From contig NZ_LGDE01000068.1 in NCBI RefSeq assembly GCF_001279725.1, positions 65,655-129,654 on the forward strand: a DNA stretch of 64,000 nt. Reading direction: 5' to 3'. Every line of letters begins with the position of its first letter. Position 1 is the stretch's first letter. Origin of the DNA: Streptomyces sp. WM4235. Its GTDB lineage: Bacteria; Actinomycetota; Actinomycetes; Streptomycetales; Streptomycetaceae. This document shows positions 1 to 8,264 of this stretch, piece after piece. The translations under genes and the position numbers were made by a program. The notes under the pieces are model-generated. The model did no database searches. It worked only from the letters and a program-made list of their open reading frames with translations, and was not told the origin of the DNA.

Positions 1-924
1 AGCGACGGCTCCCCGCTCGGGTCCCCCGCCCGGACGGAGTCCGCCGAGCGCGTCCCGCTGCGCGTCGGCCTCGTGCAGATGCGCTGGTACGCGGACGAGG
101 ACGAGCACGACGCGCGCCTGCGCGAGGGCGTGCGCATCGCTGCGGCCGAGGGCGCCAAGGTCGTCTGCCTGCCCGAACTCACCCGCAGCCCGTACTTCTG
201 CAACACCGACGACCCCATGGCTGACGGCGCCGCCCGCCACCTCGAAGACCTGGAGGGCGGCCCCACCGTCGCCCTGGCCGCCGAACTCGCCGGGGAGCTC
301 GGCATCACGGTGCACGCCTCCCTGTACGAGCGCGCCGAGGACGGCGGGCTCGGCTACAACACGGCGGTCTGCGTGGACGCGGCCGGCAAGCTCGTCGCCC
401 GCACCCGCAAGAACCACATCCCCGCCTTCCCCGGCTACCGCGAGGACCTCTGCTTCCGCCCCGGGGACAGCGGCTTCCCCGTGGCCTTCCTCGAAGGGGC
501 CCGCTTCGGCTTCCCGACCTGCTGGGACGAGTGGTTCCCGGAACTCGCGCGCGCCTACGGCCTGCACGGGGCCGAGATCCTCGTCCACCCGACCGCCATC
601 GGCTCCGAAGTGGATCTCCCCGACTTCGACACCCGGCCGATGTGGGAGCACGCGATCAGCGCCAACGGCCTCGCCAACGCACTCTTCATGATCGTTCCCA
701 ACCGGGTCGGCACCGAGGGCCGCTCCACCTTCTACGGGTCCTCCTTCATCTCCGACCCCTACGGCCGTGTCATGCTGCGTGCCCCCCGCGACCGGCCCGC
801 CGTCCTCGTCGCCGACCTCGACCTCGACCAGCGCCGCGACTGGCTCGACTTCGGACTGATGCAGACCCGCCGCCCCGAGCTGTACGGCCGGCTCACCGAG
901 CCCCTCGACGCGCAGGCCCGCTGA
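1..924 (+). CDS. Carbon-nitrogen hydrolase (nitrilase superfamily), 5'-truncated
   Basis: The reading frame is open from the first base of the window, so the start lies upstream. The first beta strand (RVGLVQM) is encoded just before the ATG at 79, which argues against an internal start. The family hydrolyses amide or carbamoyl C-N bonds with a Glu-Lys-Cys triad. All three sites are visible: Glu in CLPEL, Lys in TRKNHIP and Cys in PTCWDEWFPE. The stretch HGAEILVHPTAIGSE resembles N-carbamoylputrescine amidase and beta-ureidopropionase-like enzymes, but the substrate cannot be fixed from sequence. A peptide-type ABC transporter starts 42 nt downstream, probably in the same operon, so the enzyme may act on the imported compound. 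Confidence 0.88.
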   Translation, partial: SDGSPLGSPARTESAERVPLRVGLVQMRWYADEDEHDARLREGVRIAAAEGAKVVCLPELTRSPYFCNTDDPMADGAARHLEDLEGGPTVALAAELAGELGITVHASLYERAEDGGLGYNTAVCVDAAGKLVARTRKNHIPAFPGYREDLCFRPGDSGFPVAFLEGARFGFPTCWDEWFPELARAYGLHGAEILVHPTAIGSEVDLPDFDTRPMWEHAISANGLANALFMIVPNRVGTEGRSTFYGSSFISDPYGRVMLRAPRDRPAVLVADLDLDQRRDWLDFGLMQTRRPELYGRLTEPLDAQAR

Positions 925-966
925 CCAGCAGGTCCTCCCAGCGCCAAACTCCGCCAAGGAGCGTGC

Positions 967-2595
967 ATGCCGATCCCCTCACGGCACCGCCTGGCCGGTT
1001 CCGCCGCCGCGGTCCTCGCCCTGATCCTCACGGGCGCGGGCTGCGCGGCCCCGGCCGGCGATGCCGACACCACCGGAATACACCTCTCCACCGCCACACC
1101 CGCCGCTCGCGGCGACATCGACGGGTTCACCTGGGCGCTGTACGCCGAACCGCCCGTGCTCGACTACCTCTACGCCTTCGACTACCCGCAGAACACCGTC
1201 CTCGCCAACGTCTGCGAGTCCCTGATGCGCTGGACGCCCCAGCTCACCGTGGAACCCGGCCTCGCCGAGAAGGCGTCCAACCCCGACCCCACCACCTGGG
1301 TCTACGACCTCCGCCCGAACGTGCGCTTCCACTCCGGCGCCACCCTCACCGCCGACGACGCGGTGGCCAGCCTGAACCGGCACCTCGACCCCGAACTCGG
1401 CTCGTACTGGGTCGAGGACTTCAAGAACGTAGCCTCCGTCGAGAAGACCGGCCCGCTCCAGGTCACCGTGCACCTCAAGACCCCCGACGCGCTCTTCCCG
1501 CAGGCCATGGCGAACTCCGCCGGGACGGTCGCCAACGCCGCCACCATGCGCGCGCAGGGCCGCAGGTTCGGCACCGCCGACGGCGGCCTCGACTGCACCG
1601 GCCCCTTCACACTGGGCAAGTGGGAACAGGGTGCCTCGCTGCGCCTGGACCGCTTCGACGGCTACCGGGGCAAGCGGGCCAAGGCCGGCCACGTCGACTT
1701 CGTCTTCCTGCCCGACTCCGCCGCCCGCACCAACGCCCTGCTCACCGGCGAGGTGGACGGCTCCTTCGCCGTGCCCCCGGAGTCCCTCTCCCGCTTCCGC
1801 GCGGCCGACAACGGCACCGTCCACCAGGGCCAGAGCCTCACCACCGTCAACCTCGCCGTGTCCGACCTCGGCGGCACCCTCTCCGACGTACGGGTGCGCC
1901 GCGCCCTGATGCTCGCCCTCGACCGCGAGGGCTTCGCCAAGGGCGCGATGCGCGGCGCCGCCACCCCCACCAACTCCCTGGTGGTCAAGGACATCTGGCG
2001 CGGGATGCCCGAGGAACCCGTCGCCCGGGAACTGGCCGCGCTGCCCCCCGTCAAACGGGACCTGACCGAGGCGAAACGCCTCGTCGACGAGGCCGGCGCG
2101 CGCGGGAAGAAGGTGACCGTCGCCTCCAGCCCGCTCGGTCCGGACGTCGCCCTGCTCGCCACCGCCGTCCAGGACGCGGGCCGCCGCATCGGCCTCGACA
2201 TGGAGATCCGCACCGTCGCACCCGACGCCTTCACCGCGCTGTTCTCCGACCCCGAGGCGCGCAAGGGACTCGACCTCTTCCCCTTCACCTACTACCTGTC
2301 GCTCAGCGACCCGCTGGCCATGTACAGCAACTTCCGCACCGGCCAGTTCGAGAACTACGCCGGCTACAGCTCACCCGAGTACGACGCCCTCGTCGACCGG
2401 GCGACGGCCGAGTACGACCCCGCCCGACGCGGGGTGCTGACCGCCCGGCTCGCCAGGATGGCCGCCGACGCGGCCCTGTGCCTGCCGGTGGCGGAGTACC
2501 CCGGTCCGATGTTCCTCAACAAGAGGATCACCGGCGCGCCGACCGGCATCTCGTACATGTACGCCCCCTGGGCGGCCGAAGTGGGGGCCCCGTGA
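967..2595 (+). CDS. ABC transporter substrate-binding lipoprotein, family 5 (peptide/nickel type)
   Basis: A 542-residue extracytoplasmic solute receptor. The N-terminus is a lipoprotein signal: a basic start, a hydrophobic stretch and the lipobox TGAGC near residue 25, so the mature protein should be lipid-anchored outside the membrane. The body has the SBP_bac_5 pattern (SLMRWTP, WVYDLRPNVRFHSG, TADDAV). It is preceded by AAGGAG six bases before the ATG. It begins a five-gene run with two permeases and two ATPases, each coupled by a 1-4 nt overlap. Family 5 receptors bind peptides, nickel, opines or modified sugars; the ligand here is unknown. Confidence 0.93.
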   Translation: MPIPSRHRLAGSAAAVLALILTGAGCAAPAGDADTTGIHLSTATPAARGDIDGFTWALYAEPPVLDYLYAFDYPQNTVLANVCESLMRWTPQLTVEPGLAEKASNPDPTTWVYDLRPNVRFHSGATLTADDAVASLNRHLDPELGSYWVEDFKNVASVEKTGPLQVTVHLKTPDALFPQAMANSAGTVANAATMRAQGRRFGTADGGLDCTGPFTLGKWEQGASLRLDRFDGYRGKRAKAGHVDFVFLPDSAARTNALLTGEVDGSFAVPPESLSRFRAADNGTVHQGQSLTTVNLAVSDLGGTLSDVRVRRALMLALDREGFAKGAMRGAATPTNSLVVKDIWRGMPEEPVARELAALPPVKRDLTEAKRLVDEAGARGKKVTVASSPLGPDVALLATAVQDAGRRIGLDMEIRTVAPDAFTALFSDPEARKGLDLFPFTYYLSLSDPLAMYSNFRTGQFENYAGYSSPEYDALVDRATAEYDPARRGVLTARLARMAADAALCLPVAEYPGPMFLNKRITGAPTGISYMYAPWAAEVGAP

Positions 2596-3560
2596 TGCCG
2601 AGACCCGATCTCGTCCGCTTCCTGCTGCGCAGGATCGGCGAGCTGCTCGCCACCCTCCTCGTCGCCTCGTTCCTCGTGCACGCCTCCATCCGCCTCGCCC
2701 CGGGCAGTCCCGAGACCTTCCTGCTCGGCGGTCGCGGCGCGAGCCCCCAGGCACTGGAGGCGATCCGCTCCCACTACCACCTCGACGACCCGTTCCTCGT
2801 CCAGTACGGGAAGTGGCTCGGCGGCGTCGTCACGGGAGACCTGGGCACCTCCGTCCAGTACCGCTCCGACGTCGTCGACCTGGTCGCCTCCCGCATGCCC
2901 GTCACCCTCGCCCTGATCGGGATGTCGGCCCTCCTCGTCATCGCGGGCGGACTGCTGCTCGGCCTGTTGGGCGCCGTGCGCGGGCGCCGCACCGACCAGG
3001 CCGTCCTGATCACCACCTCGGTCGCCGTCGCCACCCCGTCCTTCATCGCCGCGATCCTGCTCCTGTCACTGTTCTCGGTCCGGCTCGGCTGGTTCCCCGT
3101 ACTCGGCAGCGGAGACGGCTTCCTCGACACCCTCCACCACCTCGTCCTGCCCGCCGTGGCCCTGGCCCTGCCCTTCGTCGGGGTGCTCGCCCGTGTCACC
3201 AGGGCCTCCCTGCTGGAGCAGTTCGCGCAGGACCACGTCACCGTCGCCCGCAGCCGCGGCGTGCCGGAGCGCACCGTCGTACGCCGCCACGTACTGCGCG
3301 GAGCGCTGGGCACCGTCGTCACCCAGGCCGGTCTGGCCCTCTCCGGGCTGATGGTCTGCACGATCCTCGTGGAGTCCGCCTTCGGCCTCGGCGGGCTCGG
3401 CGAGTTCCTCGCGAAGTCCGTGACCGTCAAGGACTTCCCCGTAGTCCAGGCGATCTCCCTGCTGACCATCGCGCTGTTCGTGCTGGTCAACCTCGCCGTC
3501 GACCTCGTCCACCCGCTCATCGACCCCCGGGTCCGGCTCGGCACCAGGAGCTCCGAATGA
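2595..3560 (+). CDS. ABC transporter permease, DppB type
   Basis: A 321-residue inner-membrane permease of the dipeptide/oligopeptide class. It starts MPRPDLVRFLLRRIGELLAT, with the typical first membrane helix preceded by Arg residues and the APGSP motif after it. The EAA loop toward the C-terminus reads DHVTVARSRGVPERTVVRRH. The ATG overlaps the receptor stop (TGATG, 1 nt), indicating translational coupling. It should form the channel together with the DppC-type subunit encoded next. Confidence 0.93.
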   Translation: MPRPDLVRFLLRRIGELLATLLVASFLVHASIRLAPGSPETFLLGGRGASPQALEAIRSHYHLDDPFLVQYGKWLGGVVTGDLGTSVQYRSDVVDLVASRMPVTLALIGMSALLVIAGGLLLGLLGAVRGRRTDQAVLITTSVAVATPSFIAAILLLSLFSVRLGWFPVLGSGDGFLDTLHHLVLPAVALALPFVGVLARVTRASLLEQFAQDHVTVARSRGVPERTVVRRHVLRGALGTVVTQAGLALSGLMVCTILVESAFGLGGLGEFLAKSVTVKDFPVVQAISLLTIALFVLVNLAVDLVHPLIDPRVRLGTRSSE

Positions 3561-4420
3561 CCGCACTCCTGCTCCGGCCCGCGGCCGCGCGGGCCAAGGC
3601 CCGCAAGGCCGCCGGCGGTGCCTGGCTCCACCGGATCTGCCTCGGCTTCGCCGCCCTCGTCGTGCTGGTCGCGTTGGTCGCCCCCTGGCTGGCGCCGCAC
3701 GACCCGAACGCCGTCGACTTCGGGGCCTCGCTCGCCAACCCCACGCCCCACCTGCCGCTCGGCGGCGACATCAGCGGCCGCGACACCCTCTCCCGTCTCA
3801 TCGTCGGCGCCCGCACCTCACTCCTCGGCCCGCTCGGCGTCGTCGTCCTGTCGACCCTCCTCGGGGTGGTCATCGGCGTCACCGCCGCCTGGCGCGGCGG
3901 CTGGGTCGACGCCCTGCTCTCCCGGACCAGTGAACTGCTGCTCGCCTTTCCCGGGCTGCTCCTCGCCATGCTGCTCGTCTCGCTGTACGGGCGCGGGCTG
4001 ATCGCCCCGATGGTCGCGTTGTCCCTCGCGTACACGCCGTTCGTCAGCCGGCTCGCCCGCAGCCTCGCGCTGTCCGAGGTCGGCAAGCCGTACCTCGCGG
4101 CGTACCGGGTGCAGGGCTTCTCCGGGGCGTGGATCTGTGTACGCCACCTCGTGCCGAACATCGCGCCCGTCGTCCTCGCCCAGTCCACCGTCAACTTCGG
4201 CTACGCCCTCCTCGACCTGGCCGCCCTGTCCTTCCTCGGCCTCGGCGTGCCACCCCTCACCCCCGACTGGGGAGCCATGATCAACGACGGCCAGTCCGCC
4301 ATCCTCGACGGGGCGCCGCTCTCCGCGCTCGCCCCCTGCCTCGCGGTGATCCTCACCGTCGTCGCCTTCAACGTCGTCGGCGAGCGCTTCGCCGACCGGG
4401 TCTCGGGGCGCGCCGCATGA
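3557..4420 (+). CDS. ABC transporter permease, DppC type
   Basis: A 287-residue second permease subunit. An N-terminal transmembrane segment is followed by the periplasmic APWLAPHDPNAVDFG stretch and GGDISGRDTLSR, both typical of DppC/OppC. The EAA loop is around YLAAYRVQGFSGAWICVRHL. It starts with an ATGA overlap on the DppB gene and ends with an ATGA overlap on the first ATPase, so all subunits should be made in fixed ratio. Confidence 0.92.
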   Translation: MTALLLRPAAARAKARKAAGGAWLHRICLGFAALVVLVALVAPWLAPHDPNAVDFGASLANPTPHLPLGGDISGRDTLSRLIVGARTSLLGPLGVVVLSTLLGVVIGVTAAWRGGWVDALLSRTSELLLAFPGLLLAMLLVSLYGRGLIAPMVALSLAYTPFVSRLARSLALSEVGKPYLAAYRVQGFSGAWICVRHLVPNIAPVVLAQSTVNFGYALLDLAALSFLGLGVPPLTPDWGAMINDGQSAILDGAPLSALAPCLAVILTVVAFNVVGERFADRVSGRAA

Positions 4421-5349
4421 GCCCCGTACTCGAAGTGGAACGGCTCCACCTGACGCTGCCCGGCTTCCCGCGCCCCGTGCTCGCCGGAGTCGACCTGACC
4501 GTCGAAGCCGGCGAGACCGTCGCCCTCGTCGGCGAGTCCGGCTCCGGCAAGTCCCTCACCTCCCGCTCCGCGCTCGGGCTGCTGTCGCCCGGCGCGGAGG
4601 TCTCGGGATCGGTGCGGGTCGCCGGCCGGGACGTGCTGACGATGGCCCCCGCCGCGCTCCGCGAACTCCGCTCCCACACCGCCTCGATGATCTTCCAGGA
4701 CCCGCGCGCGGCAATGAATCCGCTGCGTCGCCTCGGCGACTTCCTCACCGAGGGGCTGCGGCACGCGGGCGTCGAGGTCCCCGACGGACGGCTCGCCGAA
4801 CTCCTCGACGCGGTGGGCCTGCCCGACCGGGTCCTGCGCCAGTACCCCCACGAACTGTCCGGCGGCATGCTCCAACGCGTCATGATCGCCTCCGCGCTGC
4901 TGCCCGGACCCCGGCTGCTGCTCGCCGACGAACCCACCACAGCCCTCGACACCACCACCCAGGCCGAGACCATCGCCCTCCTCGCCCGGCTGCGGGAACG
5001 CGAGGGCTGCGGGCTCCTGTTCGTCACCCACGACCTGGAACTCGCCGCCGCGATCAGCGACCGGGTCCACGTCATGTACGCGGGCCGCATCGTGGAGACC
5101 GGCCCCGCCGCCGCCCTCTTCGAACACCCCCGGCACCCCTACACGAGGGCGCTCCTCGCGGCGACCCCCCGCCTCGACGCGCCCCCCGGACCCCTCGCCT
5201 CGATCGCCGGCCGGCCGCCGGACCTGCGCACGACCGTCACCGGCTGCGCCTTCGCCCCGCGCTGCGCCCGCGCCACGGATCTGTGCGCCGCCGAGGTCCC
5301 GACCCCGCGCTCCGGCGTGGCCTGTCACCACGCGGAGGTGCTCTCGTGA
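4417..5349 (+). CDS. ABC transporter ATP-binding protein, DppD type
   Basis: A 310-residue cytoplasmic ATPase. Walker A is GESGSGKS, the ABC signature is LSGGMLQR and Walker B is LLLADEPTTALD, followed by the switch His in FVTHDLE. The C-terminal oligopeptide/dipeptide extension with cysteines (TGCAFAPRCARATDLC) is characteristic of DppD/OppD. The start is an ATGA overlap with the permease. It pairs with the DppF-type ATPase downstream. Confidence 0.93.
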   Translation: MSPVLEVERLHLTLPGFPRPVLAGVDLTVEAGETVALVGESGSGKSLTSRSALGLLSPGAEVSGSVRVAGRDVLTMAPAALRELRSHTASMIFQDPRAAMNPLRRLGDFLTEGLRHAGVEVPDGRLAELLDAVGLPDRVLRQYPHELSGGMLQRVMIASALLPGPRLLLADEPTTALDTTTQAETIALLARLREREGCGLLFVTHDLELAAAISDRVHVMYAGRIVETGPAAALFEHPRHPYTRALLAATPRLDAPPGPLASIAGRPPDLRTTVTGCAFAPRCARATDLCAAEVPTPRSGVACHHAEVLS

Positions 5350-6149
5350 GTGCGGTACTGGAAGTCCGCGGCCTGGCCCGCGCCTACGGCGCCGTGCGCG
5401 CCGTCGACGACGTCTCCTTCCGCGTCCCGGCGGGCGGCTCGCTCGGCATCGTCGGCGAGTCCGGTTCGGGCAAGACCACCACGGCCCGGATCGTGACCGG
5501 CCTGGAGCGGGCCGACGCGGGCGAGGTCCTCGTACGGGGACGGCTGCGGGCCCCGTCGGTGCGCGGCCGGGCCGCCCGACTGCACCGGGCCCGCGAGGTA
5601 CAACTGGTCTTCCAGGACCCGCTGCTGTCGCTGGACCCCCGGGTCCCGGCGGGCGAGGCGGTGCGCGAGACCCTGCGGCTGCACTTCCCCGACCGCGATC
5701 CCCGGCCCCGGGTCGCGGAACTCATGGAACAGGTGGGCCTCGGCGACCGGGAGGCGGCGGCCCGACCGCGCGAGCTGTCGGGCGGCCAACGTCAGCGGGT
5801 CGCCATCGCGCGGGCCCTCGCGGTGGAGCCGGCGGTGCTGGTGCTGGACGAGGCGGTGGCGGCCCTGGACGTCTCCGTGCAGGCGCAGATCCTGAACCTG
5901 CTCGCGGAGATCCGCGCCCGCACGGACATCGCGTACCTGTTCATCACCCACGACCTGGGCGTCGTAAGGGCGGTGACCGACTCGCTGGTTGTCATGCGGT
6001 CCGGCCGGATCGTCGAACAGGGCGCGACGGCCACGCTGCTGTCCGCCCCCGAGCACGCGTACACCCGGCTGCTGCTGGATTCCGTGCCCCGCCCCGGCTG
6101 GGACCCGGCCGCCATCGCGGCCCGACGGCGGCCGGCCGCGGGCCACTGA
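5346..6149 (+). CDS. ABC transporter ATP-binding protein, DppF type
   Basis: A 267-residue ATPase that starts at a GTG overlapping the stop of the DppD gene (GTGA). Walker A is GESGSGKTT, the Q-loop is VFQDPLLSLDPR, the signature is LSGGQRQR and Walker B is VLVLDEAVAALD. It is a little shorter than most DppF proteins and lacks the cysteine-containing C-terminal tail of its partner. It is the last gene of the operon; a strong hairpin terminator follows 57 nt after the stop. Confidence 0.92.
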   Translation: MSAVLEVRGLARAYGAVRAVDDVSFRVPAGGSLGIVGESGSGKTTTARIVTGLERADAGEVLVRGRLRAPSVRGRAARLHRAREVQLVFQDPLLSLDPRVPAGEAVRETLRLHFPDRDPRPRVAELMEQVGLGDREAAARPRELSGGQRQRVAIARALAVEPAVLVLDEAVAALDVSVQAQILNLLAEIRARTDIAYLFITHDLGVVRAVTDSLVVMRSGRIVEQGATATLLSAPEHAYTRLLLDSVPRPGWDPAAIAARRRPAAGH

Positions 6150-6206
6150 GCGTCCGCCCCGGTCGCCGGGGGGCGGTCGGGGCGGTGACGCACCCCGCGC
6201 ACGACA

Positions 6207-6244
6207 AAGCGCCGGGTCACGGGACCGTCCGTGACCCGGCGCTT
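6207..6244 (+). terminator. Rho-independent-type terminator of the ABC transporter operon
   Basis: Perfect 16-bp inverted repeat: 6207-6222 (AAGCGCCGGGTCACGG) pairs with 6229-6244 around a 6-nt loop. There is no long T-run, which is common for Streptomyces terminators. The 3' side ends in TT. Confidence 0.8.
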
Positions 6245-6587
6245 CGGTTGTGACCGCCCGACGGTGCGAGGCTGGCGCGACAGGACGTTCGCACCGCCGG
6301 GCGGAGTGTTGGGGGAGGGTGTTCCTCCTCGGGTACAGGGGACTCTGTGCGTGGCCCCTGTACGGAAGGAAGAGGCTGGGACCGCGGCGGGCGGCGACGA
6401 GAACTCCGGCACCGTCTCCCTCAGGTCGAGAGACGGGCCTCGGAACCCATTACCACCGCACTGGCTCGCACGCCCGCCACGGTCCTCGTCCTGCCCCCAC
6501 CGCGTACCACCCCTCATCCGGGTCCGCGGTGCGGGCTCAGCACCCGGGACCTGACCTCCCGTCAGGCCCCCGGTACAGTTGAGCGGC
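6245..6587. other. Gene-free gap with one hairpin
   Basis: This is the 343-bp space between the transporter terminator and the end of the catalase gene, whose reading frame converges from the other side. I find no convincing gene: the short open frames lack ribosome sites and Streptomyces codon bias. It contains an inverted repeat GTACAGGGG (6333-6341) / CCCCTGTAC (6355-6363) with a 13-nt loop. A small CCTGAC/GTCAGG repeat close to the catalase stop may help terminate that gene. Confidence 0.5.
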
Positions 6588-8045
6588 TCAGGCGTCTCGC
6601 AGGGCGCGGACGGCCTCCTCGACGCGCTTGCCGTAGTCGGCGTCCGCGGCGTGGAAGTGAGCCAGGTTCTTCTCGATGACGTCCTCGATGGTGACCTGGG
6701 ACAGGCCGCCGGCGATGTTCGCCACCAGACGCTGCTTCTCGGCCTCCGACATCAGGCGGTAGAGCTCACCGGCCTGGAAGAAGTCGTCGTCCTTGGTGTG
6801 GGCCGGGGCCTCGTGGGTGCCCGTGTAGCCGGAGACGGCCTTCGGGGCGCCGAGCGCCAGACCGGTCTCGGCCGGGCCCCGGTACGAGTTGGGCTCGTAG
6901 TTCTTGTCGTGGCGCGAGCCGTTGCGCAGCGCCATGACGCCGTCGCGGCCGTAGTTGTCGGCCGTGGTCGCCTTCGGGGCGTTGACCGGCAGCAGGGTGT
7001 GGTTGACACCGAGGCGGTAGCGCTGGGCGTCGGCGTACGCGAAGAGACGGCCCTGGAGCATCTTGTCCGGCGAGGCGGTGATGCCCGGGACGAAGTTGTT
7101 CGGGGAGAACGCGGACTGCTCGACCTCGGCGAAGACGTTGTCCGGGTTGCGGTCGAGGACCAGACGGCCCACGCGCTGCAGCGGGTAGTCGCTGTGCGGC
7201 CACACCTTGGTGAGGTCGAACGGGTTGAAGCGGTAGTCCGCGGCCTCGGAGGCCGGCATGACCTGGACGTAGAGGGTCCAGCTCGGGTTCACGCCGCGCT
7301 CGATCGCCTGGAGCAGGTCGGTCTGGTGCGAGTTCGCGTCCTTGCCGACGAGCTCGGCGGCCTGGTCGCCGGAGAGGCTGCGGACGCCCTGGTTCGTCTT
7401 GAAGTGGTACTTGACGAAGAAGGCCTCGCCCTGGGCGTTGGTCCACTGGTAGGTGTGGGAGCCGTAGCCGTTCATGTGGCGGTAGGACGCGGGGATGCCG
7501 CGGTCACCCATCAGCCAGGTGATCTGGTGCGTGGCCTCGGGGGCGTGCGCCCAGAAGTCCCAGACGTTGTCCGGCTCCTGCTTGCCCGTGAAGGGGTCGC
7601 GCTTCTGCGAGTGGATGAAGTCGGGGAACTTGATCGGGTCCTTGATGAAGAACACCGGGGTGTTGTTGCCGACGAGGTCGTAGTTGCCCTCTTCGGTGTA
7701 GAACTTCAGGGCGAAGCCGCGCGGGTCGCGGACGGCGTCCGCGCCACCGAGGGAGTCCGCGACGGTGGAGAACCGCAGGAAGGTCTCGGTCTTCTTGCCG
7801 ACCGTGTTCAGGAACGCGGCGCTGGTGTAGGCGGTGACGTCGTCGGTCACCTCGAAGTGGCCGTACGCGGCCGAGCCGCGGGCGTGCACCACGCGCTCCG
7901 GGATGCGCTCCCGGTTGAAGCGGGCGAGCTTCTCAAGGAGCTGCTGGTCCTGGACCAGGAGCGGGCCACCGACGCCGGCGGTGGCGGAGTTCTGGTTGTC
8001 GGCGACCGGGGCGCCGGACTCGGTCGTCAGCGTGCGCTTCGACAT
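6588..8045 (-). CDS. katA: Catalase, monofunctional haem type
   Basis: A 485-residue catalase converting hydrogen peroxide to water and oxygen. Visible family elements are the distal His in VVHARGSAAYGHFEV, the Asn region NNTPVFFIKDP, and the proximal haem-ligand motif with RLFAYADAQRYRLG. The length fits small-subunit clade 3 catalases. The start MSKRTLTTES is chosen because GGAAGG lies five bases upstream; an in-frame start at 8093 would place coding sequence over the operator. It lies downstream of hyi-glxR on the same strand but has its own promoter carrying both purine-regulon palindromes. A likely job is removing peroxide from urate oxidase. The katA symbol is by family only. Confidence 0.95.
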   Translation of the reverse strand: MSKRTLTTESGAPVADNQNSATAGVGGPLLVQDQQLLEKLARFNRERIPERVVHARGSAAYGHFEVTDDVTAYTSAAFLNTVGKKTETFLRFSTVADSLGGADAVRDPRGFALKFYTEEGNYDLVGNNTPVFFIKDPIKFPDFIHSQKRDPFTGKQEPDNVWDFWAHAPEATHQITWLMGDRGIPASYRHMNGYGSHTYQWTNAQGEAFFVKYHFKTNQGVRSLSGDQAAELVGKDANSHQTDLLQAIERGVNPSWTLYVQVMPASEAADYRFNPFDLTKVWPHSDYPLQRVGRLVLDRNPDNVFAEVEQSAFSPNNFVPGITASPDKMLQGRLFAYADAQRYRLGVNHTLLPVNAPKATTADNYGRDGVMALRNGSRHDKNYEPNSYRGPAETGLALGAPKAVSGYTGTHEAPAHTKDDDFFQAGELYRLMSEAEKQRLVANIAGGLSQVTIEDVIEKNLAHFHAADADYGKRVEEAVRALRDA

Positions 8046-8084
8046 GGTGACCTTCCGTACGGGAAACTGCTGACGGAATGCATC

Positions 8085-8141
8085 TTCCGTCATGCGGAAC
8101 AGCCTAATTTCGGCGTGAACTCGACGTCAACAGTTTGTTGA
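8085..8141 (-). promoter_or_regulatory. Catalase promoter with two different 15-bp palindromic operators
   Basis: On the minus strand the -35 box TTGACG (8125-8130) and -10 box TAGGCT (8101-8106) are 18 nt apart. The palindrome TCAACAAACTGTTGA (8127-8141) overlaps the -35. A second palindrome, TTCCGCATGACGGAA (8085-8099), sits just downstream of the -10, over the expected start of transcription. Both motifs recur at other purine-degradation genes in this window. Promoter boxes are by eye; the palindromes are exact. Confidence 0.7.
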
Positions 8142-8163
8142 AAGAAAGAGTGTGGAGAGGGAA

Positions 8164-8223
8164 TCCGGACGGTGCCGGCGCTTGGGCGCGACAGGACAGG
8201 TGTCAGCACCGGCACCATCCGGA
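8164..8223 (-). terminator. Long hairpin between glxR and catalase
   Basis: Arms 8164-8178 and 8209-8223 match at 14 of 15 positions (TCCGGACGGTGCCGG against its partner) with a 30-nt loop. A second small palindrome of C and G runs lies at 8232-8244. It is positioned to end the hyi-glxR transcript just before the catalase promoter, but has no T-run. Confidence 0.5.
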
Positions 8224-8264
8224 AACTCAGGTCCCCCTGGGGGGAAGGGCGTTCGGATCCGTGA

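Noticed and set aside
8053..8065. TTCCGTACGGGAA as a further operator at catalase
   Set aside because: The spacing is five bases instead of seven, and it overlaps the ribosome site; it does not fit the shared 15-bp pattern.
6579..8141. Long plus-strand open frame of about 520 codons antisense to catalase
   Set aside because: It mirrors the catalase gene exactly, has no ribosome site, and its composition is explained by GC-rich third positions of the real gene. Similar antisense frames over many other genes were dismissed for the same reason.
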